This document shows positions 32,066-40,157 of a stretch of 47,497 bases of DNA, one piece after another. Position 1 is the stretch's first letter, and every line of letters begins with the position of its first letter. The DNA is from a virus. The notes beneath the pieces were generated by a model. That model saw nothing but the letters and a program-made list of their open reading frames with translations. It was not told the DNA's origin and searched no databases. The stretch lies in IMG/VR virus record IMGVR_UViG_3300022707_001381, positions 1 through 47,497 of that record, one strand, 5' to 3'. A program made the position numbers and the translations under genes.

Positions 32066-33562
32066 ATGGGTTGCGAAACCAATGATTGCACTGATGTAGC
32101 CGCTTCATGTGCAAAATCAAAAAATGAAGTGTTAGGCACAACCAGCGCTGATGCACTGGCATGTAACGCATCTACTATCGATACAGTAGTTAACGGCGTT
32201 GGTGTTGCAGTAAATAGACTTGGCAATCAATTAAATTCGCTTTCACAGCTTGAATCAAATTATACAATTACGGCAATAAATGGCGGGATTTGGGCAGCTG
32301 GTCAAGCATTCACCGCATTTAATCAATTCATGGTTTTTAATCAAGTTGCTTATCAACCTAAAATTACAACAACTTTGCCTTATATTGTTGGAGCTGATCC
32401 TACAATTGATCCAAACGTTGAGCCTGTACCAGTATCTTTAGGTGTATCGAAATCATTTGATCTAACGGCAACATTATTAACACAAGATCTAAACAGCCTT
32501 CAAGTTGTAACAACCAGAGATGGAATAGTTACAGGTGATAATTTTGGCGGTGTATTTTCTCCTACCGGTGCAACAATACCAGGTAACGCTGGGACTGTTG
32601 ATGTTATAACAGCAAAGATTTATGATTTAAATGGTATTGAATTTAAACTTATATCCCAAAAAATAAGATTAGAGACGCTAAACGTTCAATACTCAGAAAC
32701 ACCAGCCATTGTATTAGGTTACATCATAGAGTTAAGGAAAGCTGCGTTTACTCCAGATATCAGCCCGAAATATGATGTTAGCGTTCCGTTTTTTGGTCGA
32801 GATGCTTTCACTACAGATTGGGAAACCTCACTACATAGAGGGCTTGCAACTCATAATCCTGAAAACACAGAAATAGCTTTTACTTTGGGTCAAAAGACCA
32901 CGATAAGAGGTAATAAAACATTTTGGGAAATGGACGTACAAATAAGCTCAGATAATATTGCATTTGTTTTTCACGATGAAACTGTTGACAACTTAACTGA
33001 TGGAACAGGTGTAGCAAGATCGCTTACTATCGCACAATTACAAGCTTTAAAATTTGACAGGACCACGGGCACTATATTTGAAGAAGGGGTAAGAATACCT
33101 TTACTTGAAGATGTAATAAAGGCCGCAGCTGTACGAGGTGTTAAGCTTGAAATAGAAATGAAACGTTATGGTCTACCTGTAACTTTAGCTGATTTTACGG
33201 TAATGACTGATTTAATCAAAAAATATTCAATGTCAAATAGCACAACATATTCCTCATTTGAAATAGATGACATAGTTACTATAAGAGGGTTAGATAGTCA
33301 AGGTGGCCTTGCATTAGCTTCACAAACGCCATTAGCGAATATAGCTGATTTGGAAACATTAAGATTGCTATCTTTAGGATCAAATAGGCAACCAGTGCTG
33401 GCAAAATCAATAGTGCAATGGACTGATGATCCGACTGACGTTGCGGTTTGTCATTCTTTTGGCGTTGACTGCATAGCATTTACAGCAACAAAGGGCCGTG
33501 AACTAATAACTTTTTCAGAGATTGGCATACATAAAATACATACCAACAGTAATATAAGGTAA
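32066..33562 (+). CDS. Tail fibre with glycerophosphodiester phosphodiesterase domain
   Basis: 498 residues. Residues 1-115 are an attachment domain shared with the protein at 34386. Residues about 125-245 are a beta linker. From about 254 a GDPD domain carries all family landmarks: His257-Arg-Gly, PENT, Glu288 and Asp290 (WEMD), His303-Asp304 (FHDETVD) and LEIEMK. It would hydrolyse glycerophosphodiester-containing surface polymers or lipids during adsorption, like a depolymerase. The substrate is unknown. Confidence 0.85.
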   Translation: MGCETNDCTDVAASCAKSKNEVLGTTSADALACNASTIDTVVNGVGVAVNRLGNQLNSLSQLESNYTITAINGGIWAAGQAFTAFNQFMVFNQVAYQPKITTTLPYIVGADPTIDPNVEPVPVSLGVSKSFDLTATLLTQDLNSLQVVTTRDGIVTGDNFGGVFSPTGATIPGNAGTVDVITAKIYDLNGIEFKLISQKIRLETLNVQYSETPAIVLGYIIELRKAAFTPDISPKYDVSVPFFGRDAFTTDWETSLHRGLATHNPENTEIAFTLGQKTTIRGNKTFWEMDVQISSDNIAFVFHDETVDNLTDGTGVARSLTIAQLQALKFDRTTGTIFEEGVRIPLLEDVIKAAAVRGVKLEIEMKRYGLPVTLADFTVMTDLIKKYSMSNSTTYSSFEIDDIVTIRGLDSQGGLALASQTPLANIADLETLRLLSLGSNRQPVLAKSIVQWTDDPTDVAVCHSFGVDCIAFTATKGRELITFSEIGIHKIHTNSNIR

Positions 33563-33571
33563 TTCTATATA

Positions 33572-34372
33572 ATGAAAATACCAATTAATAAACTATTTAA
33601 TCAAGAACCTTGGGTGCAGACAACAACAGGCACCGGAGCTATAACGTTTTTCGACAATCCTGAAAACGCTCAATCTACTGGCGATTTAGTAAGAACAATA
33701 GGTAATAACACTAGTCAGGCAACAGTACATCATGATTTTAGCTTGTCGCCTGGTGAAACAATAGAGGTTGATGTAATTGCTAGGAACTTACCTGGATTTG
33801 TTGATACAGGTTCAATATACCTAGAATCCCCTATTGGCAATAGAGTTGCTGAGGTATTTGTTACGTCAACAAACTTTCAAGATTCAATTGCTTTAGTTTG
33901 GACTTCACCATTTAACGAAGGCTTTGCCATGACTCTTGTTAGGGTTGTTTTTGGCTCTGCAAGTACTCGTGATTCTCAAGTTGAATTTTATAGACCAAGG
34001 GTTAGGCTTTACAATGGTCTTTTAGCTAGTCGTCGAGTTTTGATGGATGGTGAAATTGATATAACAGCAGGTGTTTATACTTTACTTTCAGATGGTGATC
34101 CATTCAACGTTGACCCTGCAACTATAATTAGGAATGGTGCAACAGGTGAGTTGGAAATAAGACCGCACATGGAATCATCTTCACCTTACAGGGGTAAAGT
34201 TCATATAACACCGATAAGGTCAGGCGCTTCCAAAAAGTATTACATAGAGGCTAGATATACAGTATCAACAGGAAAAATACAGATAGGTTTCTTTGACATG
34301 GGGACTAGTGCGGCTGTTGATGTCAATGCGCTAGTTGATACGCAACTATTTGCTTTTTCTGTTTATATATAA
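33572..34372 (+). CDS. Putative minor tail / fibre-associated protein
   Basis: 266 residues, all-beta pattern with two likely sandwich domains (about 20-150, VHHDFSLSPGETIEVDVIARNLP; and 160-266). The first looks like a carbohydrate-binding module, the second like an appendage tip. No signal or membrane segment. It sits between two fibre genes that share an N-terminal domain. Confidence 0.5.
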   Translation: MKIPINKLFNQEPWVQTTTGTGAITFFDNPENAQSTGDLVRTIGNNTSQATVHHDFSLSPGETIEVDVIARNLPGFVDTGSIYLESPIGNRVAEVFVTSTNFQDSIALVWTSPFNEGFAMTLVRVVFGSASTRDSQVEFYRPRVRLYNGLLASRRVLMDGEIDITAGVYTLLSDGDPFNVDPATIIRNGATGELEIRPHMESSSPYRGKVHITPIRSGASKKYYIEARYTVSTGKIQIGFFDMGTSAAVDVNALVDTQLFAFSVYI

Positions 34373-34385
34373 TTAAGGTTTTAAT

Positions 34386-35054
34386 ATGGCTACTCCAGAC
34401 TCGTGTACATTATCATCAGCAGAGCCGTTAGGCACTAACAGCGATAATGCATTAAACTGTAATTCATCTGTTTTAGATTCTGTGGTTAACGGCACCGTAA
34501 CTGTAGTCAGTAGAATAGGTAAAAATTTAAATTCATTGGCGCAGATAGAAGCTAATTATATAATTAGCGCTATAAACGGCGGTGTTTGGGATACAGGGAT
34601 ATCATTCACCGCATTTAATCAATTCATGGTTTTTAGCGGTACTGCATATAAAGTTAAGATCACAACAACTTTGCCATTTGTTTCAGGCGCAACTCCTGAT
34701 TTGGCATTTGTTGAGCCTGTGCCCGCTTCATTTGTTGACTTGGCGAATAATCAAACAGGTACGGCATATACATTGATCTTGTCTGATAATAATAAAACAA
34801 TATGGATGAATAACGCAGCATCTAACACTTTGACAATACCTACTAACGCCTCAGTTGCTTTTGCTGTAAATGATATTATTATGATTGTTATGGAAGGTGT
34901 AGGTGTAACAAAAATAGCTTCTGACACTGGCGTAACCTTGAACGGTGTTCTTGATGGTAGTGGGGATTTAACATCGCAATATGCAGCGGTCACTTTAATA
35001 AAAAGAGGGACTAATTCATGGGTTGCCATTGGTAATATGGGTGCTATTACATGA
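34386..35054 (+). CDS. Second tail fibre sharing the attachment domain
   Basis: 222 residues. Residues 1-115 match the N-terminus of the GDPD fibre (ALNCNSSVLDSVVNG / ALACNASTIDTVVNG; FTAFNQFMVF in both). The C-terminal 100 residues instead are a small beta domain of the kind found at fibre ends (YTLILSDNNKTIWMNNAASNTLTIP, SWVAIGNMG). At DNA level 34603-34635 is identical to 32307-32339. ATGA-type overlap with the next gene. Confidence 0.75.
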   Translation: MATPDSCTLSSAEPLGTNSDNALNCNSSVLDSVVNGTVTVVSRIGKNLNSLAQIEANYIISAINGGVWDTGISFTAFNQFMVFSGTAYKVKITTTLPFVSGATPDLAFVEPVPASFVDLANNQTGTAYTLILSDNNKTIWMNNAASNTLTIPTNASVAFAVNDIIMIVMEGVGVTKIASDTGVTLNGVLDGSGDLTSQYAAVTLIKRGTNSWVAIGNMGAIT

Positions 35055-35719
35055 ATTTATTACGTACTGCTATGCAGCAAGCCAAAGCAGGTCCGCCACT
35101 TGTTACGGGATCATTTAATTTAACAGCTAATACGAATGCAGCTGGAATTACCTGGGATGGTTTTAATTTTTGGTGTGCTGATAATGTAACAAATGCAATA
35201 TTTCAATATAATACAAACGGTATTTACACTGGTTTCAGCTTCTCAACTGCAGCAGAGCATGCATCAACAAGAGATGTAACAATTAACGTCTCAAATCTTG
35301 CTGTGGTTGGTAATACAAGCGACACTGTCACAAGATGGAGTAAGTTAGGTGCTAATTTAGGTGTTATATTTGCAGTGACTCCAGAAGATGACCAGGCGCT
35401 AGGTGTTGATTTTGATGGGGTTAACTTCTGGGTTTGTGGTTTTACTAACTTAAGGGTTTACAAGTATGATTCGTTAGGTATTTATACCGGTATTAGTTTT
35501 TCAATATCTGGTGAAACAGTAAATCCACGAGGGGTATCATCAATAAATAATGATTTATGGGTTGCTGGCACTGTAGAAGATAAAGTATTTAAATATTCAA
35601 AGTCAGGTGTTTACTCGGGTATTTCCGTTGCAACAGCTGCGTTACCAATGGGTTGTTTGGCTATAGATAATAGCCTTTGGGTAGTGAATGGTAACGTAGC
35701 AACAGAGCACGCAATTTAA
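35051..35719 (+). CDS. Beta-propeller-like tail protein
   Basis: 222 residues. Four or five repeats of about 43 residues with ITWDGFNFWCADN, VDFDGVNFWVCG, SINNDLWVAGT and AIDNSLWVVNG, each followed by a Y...GIYTG(F/I)SFS turn. This resembles an NHL/SMP30-type propeller. Likely a receptor-binding or fibre-tip protein. Last gene of the tail unit, followed by a weak terminator. Confidence 0.65.
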   Translation: MNLLRTAMQQAKAGPPLVTGSFNLTANTNAAGITWDGFNFWCADNVTNAIFQYNTNGIYTGFSFSTAAEHASTRDVTINVSNLAVVGNTSDTVTRWSKLGANLGVIFAVTPEDDQALGVDFDGVNFWVCGFTNLRVYKYDSLGIYTGISFSISGETVNPRGVSSINNDLWVAGTVEDKVFKYSKSGVYSGISVATAALPMGCLAIDNSLWVVNGNVATEHAI

Positions 35720-35729
35720 TAAATCAATG

Positions 35730-35760
35730 TCCTGTCGTTTTTCCATAACGGGATTATTTT
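35730..35760 (+). terminator. Weak terminator after tail genes
   Basis: TCCTGT (35730-35735) pairs with ACGGGA (35748-35753) with one G-U pair, 12-base loop, followed by TTATTTTT. It fits the end of the long tail transcript, facing convergent minus-strand genes. Confidence 0.5.
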
Positions 35761-35763
35761 TAC

Positions 35764-36144
35764 TCAAGTAATCTTAACATTAAAGTTATCACCTAAAATA
35801 CTCATCAAGTGGGCTAGAGTTTTTCGACTATTTGTTACCATGATCCCGTTATGGCTGTTTTTGATAGAATCGCCGACTAAAATACAGCCTTTTGTTTGGT
35901 TAACCCAATTACCTGCATGTATTTGTACGTAAAACCTATCATGAACATTTTCAAGTTCAATGCAAAGCCCATTTTTACGACTTTTTATTTTGCTGGCCGC
36001 ATAACCATCTTTTGGAATACAACTGATATCTGATTCGTTGTTTTTCCATGGTGGCTCTAACGTAAAGCATTTAAAGTCACTTCCCTCAATGGTTAACTCG
36101 CCCATTGTCGCATATGGTAAATACCATCTATTAATTGTTATCAT
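35764..36144 (-). CDS. DUF5675 family protein (possible cell-wall enzyme)
   Basis: 126 residues from ATG at 36144 with AGGAG seven bases upstream; a longer frame start at 36162 lacks this. The pattern RWYLP..TMGELTIEG, FTLEPPWKNN, SCIPKDGY, and especially IHAGNW(6 aa)KGCILVGDS fits DUF5675. His76 with Gly86-Cys87 recalls the H...GC active site of L,D-transpeptidases, so a peptidoglycan role, possibly in lysis, is conceivable. No other endolysin candidate is visible in the genome. Confidence 0.65.
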   Translation of the reverse strand: MITINRWYLPYATMGELTIEGSDFKCFTLEPPWKNNESDISCIPKDGYAASKIKSRKNGLCIELENVHDRFYVQIHAGNWVNQTKGCILVGDSIKNSHNGIMVTNSRKTLAHLMSILGDNFNVKIT

Positions 36145-36152
36145 AATTTCTC

Positions 36153-36383
36153 CTAAATACATTCGTCATCATCGTCTTCACATTTATTTGTTAATGCTAA
36201 TGTTTCGCATAAGTGTTTTCTATTATCACAAAAAGATTGTTTCTTACCTGAATTCTTTACCCTTTCCCAAATAACTTTAGCAACAGAATACAAGTTTGCA
36301 GCCCTTTTATACTGGCCTTCTTGCTCATTTAATATTGCCTCTGATTGCTTTTTCCTTGCTCTAATTGCTTGTGTCGTTGTCAT
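36153..36383 (-). CDS. ANR/PerC-like small transcriptional regulator
   Basis: 76 residues from ATG at 36383. The longer frame start at 36443 lies within the promoter's -35 and cannot be used from it. The QEGQYKRAANLYSVAKVIWERV ... SFCDNRKHLC pattern matches ANR/PerC-type regulators of enterobacterial virulence and phages, with the A-R-W-x-C-x-R-x-x-C-like end. The C-terminus is acidic (KCEDDDDECI). It could modulate host or phage transcription; target unknown. Confidence 0.65.
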   Translation of the reverse strand: MTTTQAIRARKKQSEAILNEQEGQYKRAANLYSVAKVIWERVKNSGKKQSFCDNRKHLCETLALTNKCEDDDDECI

Positions 36384-36401
36384 TTTAATGCCATGTTTCT
36401 G

Positions 36402-36454
36402 TTGATTTGTATTTAATTTAGTGTATATTGTGTTTAATGTCAAATTAAACGTAA
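36402..36454. promoter_or_regulatory. Divergent class 1 promoters
   Basis: Leftward: TTGACA (36438-36443), 17 bp, TAAATT (36415-36420). Rightward: TTGATT (36402-36407), 16 bp, TATATT (36424-36429). Elements at 36428-36437 (in the leftward spacer, at the rightward start site) and 36445-36454. They control the ANR-like gene and the four small rightward genes. Confidence 0.65.
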
Positions 36455-36464
36455 AGAAAATAAT

Positions 36465-36845
36465 ATGAGAGATTTAACGCAAGAAGAAATAGACGAAGCT
36501 CCTGAATGGGCATTAAATTTTAGAGTTATTGAAAATAATTTTACACCAAAAATAATAAGTTACAACTGTGGAAGCAACAAGAAAAAATCACAAGCCTATT
36601 ACCTTGATCACAAAACATGGACTCCAATATGTTTTGGGGCTACTCAGCACGAAGAATTCAAACCAATACCCCGAGAAAAGTTTGATATAAATAAGTATTA
36701 TGAGGATAGAAATAATTATGACGACCCTTATATATGTACAAAAATTGACGGGGATGATTGTTGTATTGTTGATGGTTCTTTAGGTAAAGAAGATGCAATA
36801 GCAATAGCCAAATACTTCAAACTAACACCGGAAGATTTAAAATGA
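36465..36845 (+). CDS. Hypothetical protein
   Basis: 126 residues, acidic, start with AACGTAAAG-AAAATAAT upstream. It begins DLTQEEIDEAPEWA, a form common in small phage early proteins, and ends in a helix (KEDAIAIAKYFKLTPEDLK). ATGA overlap with the next gene. Function unknown. Confidence 0.6.
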   Translation: MRDLTQEEIDEAPEWALNFRVIENNFTPKIISYNCGSNKKKSQAYYLDHKTWTPICFGATQHEEFKPIPREKFDINKYYEDRNNYDDPYICTKIDGDDCCIVDGSLGKEDAIAIAKYFKLTPEDLK

Positions 36846-37078
36846 AAAAACAAGAAGCAATACAATGGTGCGTAGAGAATGTTAACACCTGGCCTAGCAA
36901 TACCAAAGGAATTGTCAGCACTCCTGATGGTTGGCGTTGGATTAAATCAACTGATGATGATACTGGTTATGTTGATATGATTTTGATTAACGGCTCATTT
37001 AATGAGTTTATTAATAAGTGTGATTGGATTGATGCTTTGATGAAGCCGCATAGTGATAGTGAGAGTGTTTTTGGTTAA
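36842..37078 (+). CDS. Hypothetical protein
   Basis: 78 residues. The ENVNTWPSNTKGIVSTPDGWRWIKS pattern (W-P ... P-x-GW-x-W) occurs in small phage proteins of unknown function. Coupled to its upstream neighbour by ATGA. Confidence 0.6.
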   Translation: MKKQEAIQWCVENVNTWPSNTKGIVSTPDGWRWIKSTDDDTGYVDMILINGSFNEFINKCDWIDALMKPHSDSESVFG

Positions 37079-37104
37079 ACGGCACAGGCTAAAGGAGAAT
37101 AACA

Positions 37105-37446
37105 GTGTTTGAAAATATAAAGTTTAAATCTATTGAAGTAGGTAGAAGGCGCACCAATGGTTTATTTGTAAATATAATAATCAGGGGTAGGTTAATATCT
37201 GGTGTGTTTTCTTCCGAAGCTACAGATAAGTTAAATGAAATTTGCCCTGAATATTCTTCATTGAATATACGTGTCGCTAATGGGTCAATATTTGGTTTTA
37301 ATCCTATTGTTGGAACCGTAAAAAAGAAGTGTAAAACACATTTTGGGATGACTTGCTTACGTGACCATGTGAAGACTTTAAAAAAAGGCCGTTACAAGTT
37401 AACACTCTATAAAGACATGTTGGTATGTGACCTTAACAGCCAATAA
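37105..37446 (+). CDS. Hypothetical protein
   Basis: 113 residues from GTG at 37105 with AAAGGAGAATAACA upstream. Basic, mixed alpha/beta. No recognised family; third gene of the small operon. Confidence 0.55.
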   Translation: MFENIKFKSIEVGRRRTNGLFVNIIIRGRLISGVFSSEATDKLNEICPEYSSLNIRVANGSIFGFNPIVGTVKKKCKTHFGMTCLRDHVKTLKKGRYKLTLYKDMLVCDLNSQ

Positions 37447-37468
37447 TTTAAATAAGGAACAGTAAATA

Positions 37469-37711
37469 ATGAAAGCAATAAAAATTGAAAATACCGATCT
37501 TATAAATAAAATAAGAACTGACTATATGATGAACCAAATTTACCGCATGGCAAGTCAAGAGGGTATTGGAGAAAAAGCTATGCTTATAAAGGCCGTTATT
37601 TGCCTACTAAATTTAAAAGAAGAAGCTTTCCAAGAAAAGGTTGATGAATTAATGAGACGTCCTAGCAATAAAATAATGGAACAATTTAACTTAACAACTA
37701 AAGATAATTAA
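37469..37711 (+). CDS. Hypothetical helical protein
   Basis: 80 residues, mostly helical (LINKIRTDYMMNQIYRMASQEG, MLIKAVICLLNL). AAGGAACAGTAAATA site. Its end overlaps by 4 bases with the convergent MuF gene. No recognised family. Confidence 0.55.
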   Translation: MKAIKIENTDLINKIRTDYMMNQIYRMASQEGIGEKAMLIKAVICLLNLKEEAFQEKVDELMRRPSNKIMEQFNLTTKDN

Positions 37712-38685
37712 CCAACCAACAAAAGCTTATCACGCCGCTTAGCCATACGGTCAAGTAAATCCTGCTGCAAAACTTCTCCAGTCTTTTTATTAACTAGGAC
37801 TGGTGATTGCGAGCAAAGGCAATTAATAGCGTTACCATTCCTAGCGTAAAACTCTCTAACCTCATCAGTGGTATATGTTCTGCCATGCCTTTTTATATGA
37901 ACTATCCTTGATGTAGGAGCCAAAGCACTAAACCAAAGCGATAGCATACCCCACTCAGAATCACCATAAACATCTTCGTTAAGTTCATCAGTCTCAACGC
38001 CACCAGCCGTTCGGTATGAATTTAATATTTCAGTTCTAGCTATTCTTTGGGCACGATTAAAGCTTACTTTAACTCGTTCAGTGATGTTTTTACTTAATTC
38101 TCGTACACCAATACCATCAATCATGCCTCTTGCTAAAGTATTGGATAAGTCAGCCCTAGTTGAGTCTGACAGCCCTTTCATAGATTCAAAGGTTCGTGCC
38201 TGAACAAGTCCGACCCGCTTTTGAAATCCCCGGCTAAAAATTATCGAATCTAATCGTATTAATCGCATGTCTCTTGATAGTTCAGGGTCAACAGCCTCAA
38301 CCGTAGCTATATTTTTAGATGACTGCAGTACGTCACTAGTACCATCTTCATAAGCCTGGGTAAGGTTGGTATTTAACCACCACCTTTGAGTAAAAAAACC
38401 ACTAGGGTTATCAAGTAATTCGTCATTTAAAAGCTCTTGAATGAACGTGTTTATGTTTTGAAATCGAGCAACATCAATTTGATATTCATATTTTATATTT
38501 GCGGATATTACACGTTTATCAAGGGTGCCAATTAATTGGCGCATACCTTTATCGATACGTAGATACCTTGCAACAAGCTTTCTTTTTGCGCCTCGGATAT
38601 TATTAAACTGTGCAGCAGGATCGGCAGCGTTACGCGGTACAATTGGATTGCCTATGTCACTTTTCCGTAATGAATTAATTTTCAT
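37708..38685 (-). CDS. MuF-like minor head protein
   Basis: 325 residues. A central helical SPP1 gp7/Mu gpF-type domain: SDSTRADLSNTLARGMIDGIGVRELS and RAQRIARTEILNSYRTAGG (about 155-225), followed by NAINCLCSQSPV near residue 290, the counterpart of the family's H-x-NC-x-C motif. Minor head proteins of this type sit inside the procapsid near the portal. It overlaps the portal gene by 11 bases, the usual order portal then MuF, but here on the opposite strand to terminase and capsid. Confidence 0.85.
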   Translation of the reverse strand: MKINSLRKSDIGNPIVPRNAADPAAQFNNIRGAKRKLVARYLRIDKGMRQLIGTLDKRVISANIKYEYQIDVARFQNINTFIQELLNDELLDNPSGFFTQRWWLNTNLTQAYEDGTSDVLQSSKNIATVEAVDPELSRDMRLIRLDSIIFSRGFQKRVGLVQARTFESMKGLSDSTRADLSNTLARGMIDGIGVRELSKNITERVKVSFNRAQRIARTEILNSYRTAGGVETDELNEDVYGDSEWGMLSLWFSALAPTSRIVHIKRHGRTYTTDEVREFYARNGNAINCLCSQSPVLVNKKTGEVLQQDLLDRMAKRRDKLLLVG

Positions 38686-40099
38686 TAAAAGGGCCGCTAC
38701 TTGGATTCAGATCATCCTCTCCAAATTCTTCTAGACTACCAAGTACTTCTATTTCACCTTCATGACCAGAAGTTTTTAGCATTAACTCATCTGAAAATAA
38801 AGGTGCTTTCCTTCCTGAGTTAAATCTTCTTTCGTTGATGTTTTCCATTTTATCAGCTAAGTCTAATTTATCACTTGAAGAATCTTCTTGTAGATCATCC
38901 CAGGTAACTTTAATTTCATCGTCAGGCTCACGAACAACGCCTATTTTGATTAAATATTTTAGGAAGCCAATAATAATAGCTGGGGTAATAAAGTTTTCAC
39001 GGCGACTAGTTGCTGTTTCATTGAATGCTGTTTCATTGCCAGTACTAGCCTGTTTATTCATTTGTACGCCTATTAACTCACTTGCTGGCGTATTTATTGA
39101 TGATGCATAAACGTTTAATGAATTGGTAAATGGTTGAGTTGGATCGGCTAATGTTGATTGTAAAGTGTGAATATCCATACCGTAAATAGTTAAGTTTGGC
39201 GAGTCGCCACGATTGAAATTATCAACATTTTCATCGTAGGTTGCTTTAAACTTCTCATCCTTCAATGCCTGAGCAACTTGATTGTCATTTACATTTGTAA
39301 TAAATCTTTGCTTTGAATTCTTCCTCAAACCAGTTTGACCACTGGCGCAAATTATTTCAAGATCCATTAAAGCATTAAATCCTGCTTCATTAGCTGGTAT
39401 GCCAAAAATGCTACCATCGTCGGCACCTTCAGCAACAGGAAATACACGACTGGGATCTAATCGTATTTGCTTATTATCAATTGGATTTCTGTCACCAAAA
39501 ACCTCTTCACGCAAGTTATAATGTGAAGGCATCCCATAATCAGCACTATTTATATCTGAATTTGTTCCAACATCGGTAACATCAACTTGTGATTCAAACT
39601 TAGGTACTAATTTTATTAATGCCTCTACGCTGTTTACTTTTGTTATTGGCTTATCAGGATCGTTTGATTCTTGCTCTTTAACTACCGGTAAAATAACTGC
39701 ATATCGGCCAACGCGCTGACGCCAATCAACACCCTTTAGCCTAGCAAATAAGAAATGTTTTTCTATTAATACTGCAACATCTTGCTCGAATGGTGTTAAC
39801 GCGCGATCACCATCTTTTTCACCATCTGTGATGATAGGGTTACTTTGCCAACACTTATCAACAATTTTATGAATACCGGCATGAGCAATACCGAATCTTG
39901 ATTGCATATTCCAGTGATCACCAAAATTTAGTAATTTTGGATAACCTGCAGAAGACCAATAATCAATATTTGTATTTGAATTATGATATGTTCCTGTTAG
40001 GTGATATCCGAACATAGAACTTCGTCTATTACCAGAAAAACCTCTTCCATCTGTATTGGCTAGTAATTTCTTCGCACGCTTTTGTTTTTTACTCGGCAT
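38675..40099 (-). CDS. Portal protein (DUF1073 family)
   Basis: 474 residues, normal for DUF1073 portals. Landmarks: FGIAHAGIHKIVDKCWQSNP near residues 69-88, RLKGVDWRQRVGRYAVILPV, IRLDPSRVFPVAEG, TPASELIGVQMNKQASTGNETAFN, and an acidic C-terminal tail. Twelve copies form the DNA channel docked by terminase. It begins a separate late unit at the end of the leftward operon, behind a class 2 promoter with overlapping hairpin. Confidence 0.9.
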   Translation of the reverse strand: MPSKKQKRAKKLLANTDGRGFSGNRRSSMFGYHLTGTYHNSNTNIDYWSSAGYPKLLNFGDHWNMQSRFGIAHAGIHKIVDKCWQSNPIITDGEKDGDRALTPFEQDVAVLIEKHFLFARLKGVDWRQRVGRYAVILPVVKEQESNDPDKPITKVNSVEALIKLVPKFESQVDVTDVGTNSDINSADYGMPSHYNLREEVFGDRNPIDNKQIRLDPSRVFPVAEGADDGSIFGIPANEAGFNALMDLEIICASGQTGLRKNSKQRFITNVNDNQVAQALKDEKFKATYDENVDNFNRGDSPNLTIYGMDIHTLQSTLADPTQPFTNSLNVYASSINTPASELIGVQMNKQASTGNETAFNETATSRRENFITPAIIIGFLKYLIKIGVVREPDDEIKVTWDDLQEDSSSDKLDLADKMENINERRFNSGRKAPLFSDELMLKTSGHEGEIEVLGSLEEFGEDDLNPSSGPFNEN

Positions 40100-40104
40100 A
40101 ATAA

Positions 40105-40127
40105 AGCCCTATTTGATTTATAGGGCT
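40105..40127 (-). terminator. Terminator hairpin overlapping portal promoter start site
   Basis: Read on the minus strand, AGCCCTA (40127-40121) pairs with TAGGGCT (40111-40105), loop of 9, then TTATT and the portal ATG. The predicted start near 40121 leaves most of the 5' arm out of new transcripts. Read-through from the Dam-type gene would make both arms. Layout identical to 11486-11510. Confidence 0.65.
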
Positions 40128-40136
40128 ATTATAGCA
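40128..40136 (-). promoter_or_regulatory. Class 2 (late) promoter, portal-MuF unit
   Basis: Minus-strand TGCTATAAT (40136-40128), an ideal extended -10, without the 10-bp element. It is followed at once by AGCCC, as at the prohead promoter (TGCTATACTAGCCC). Confidence 0.7.
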
Positions 40137-40157
40137 GGATTGTTTTTTATTATATAA

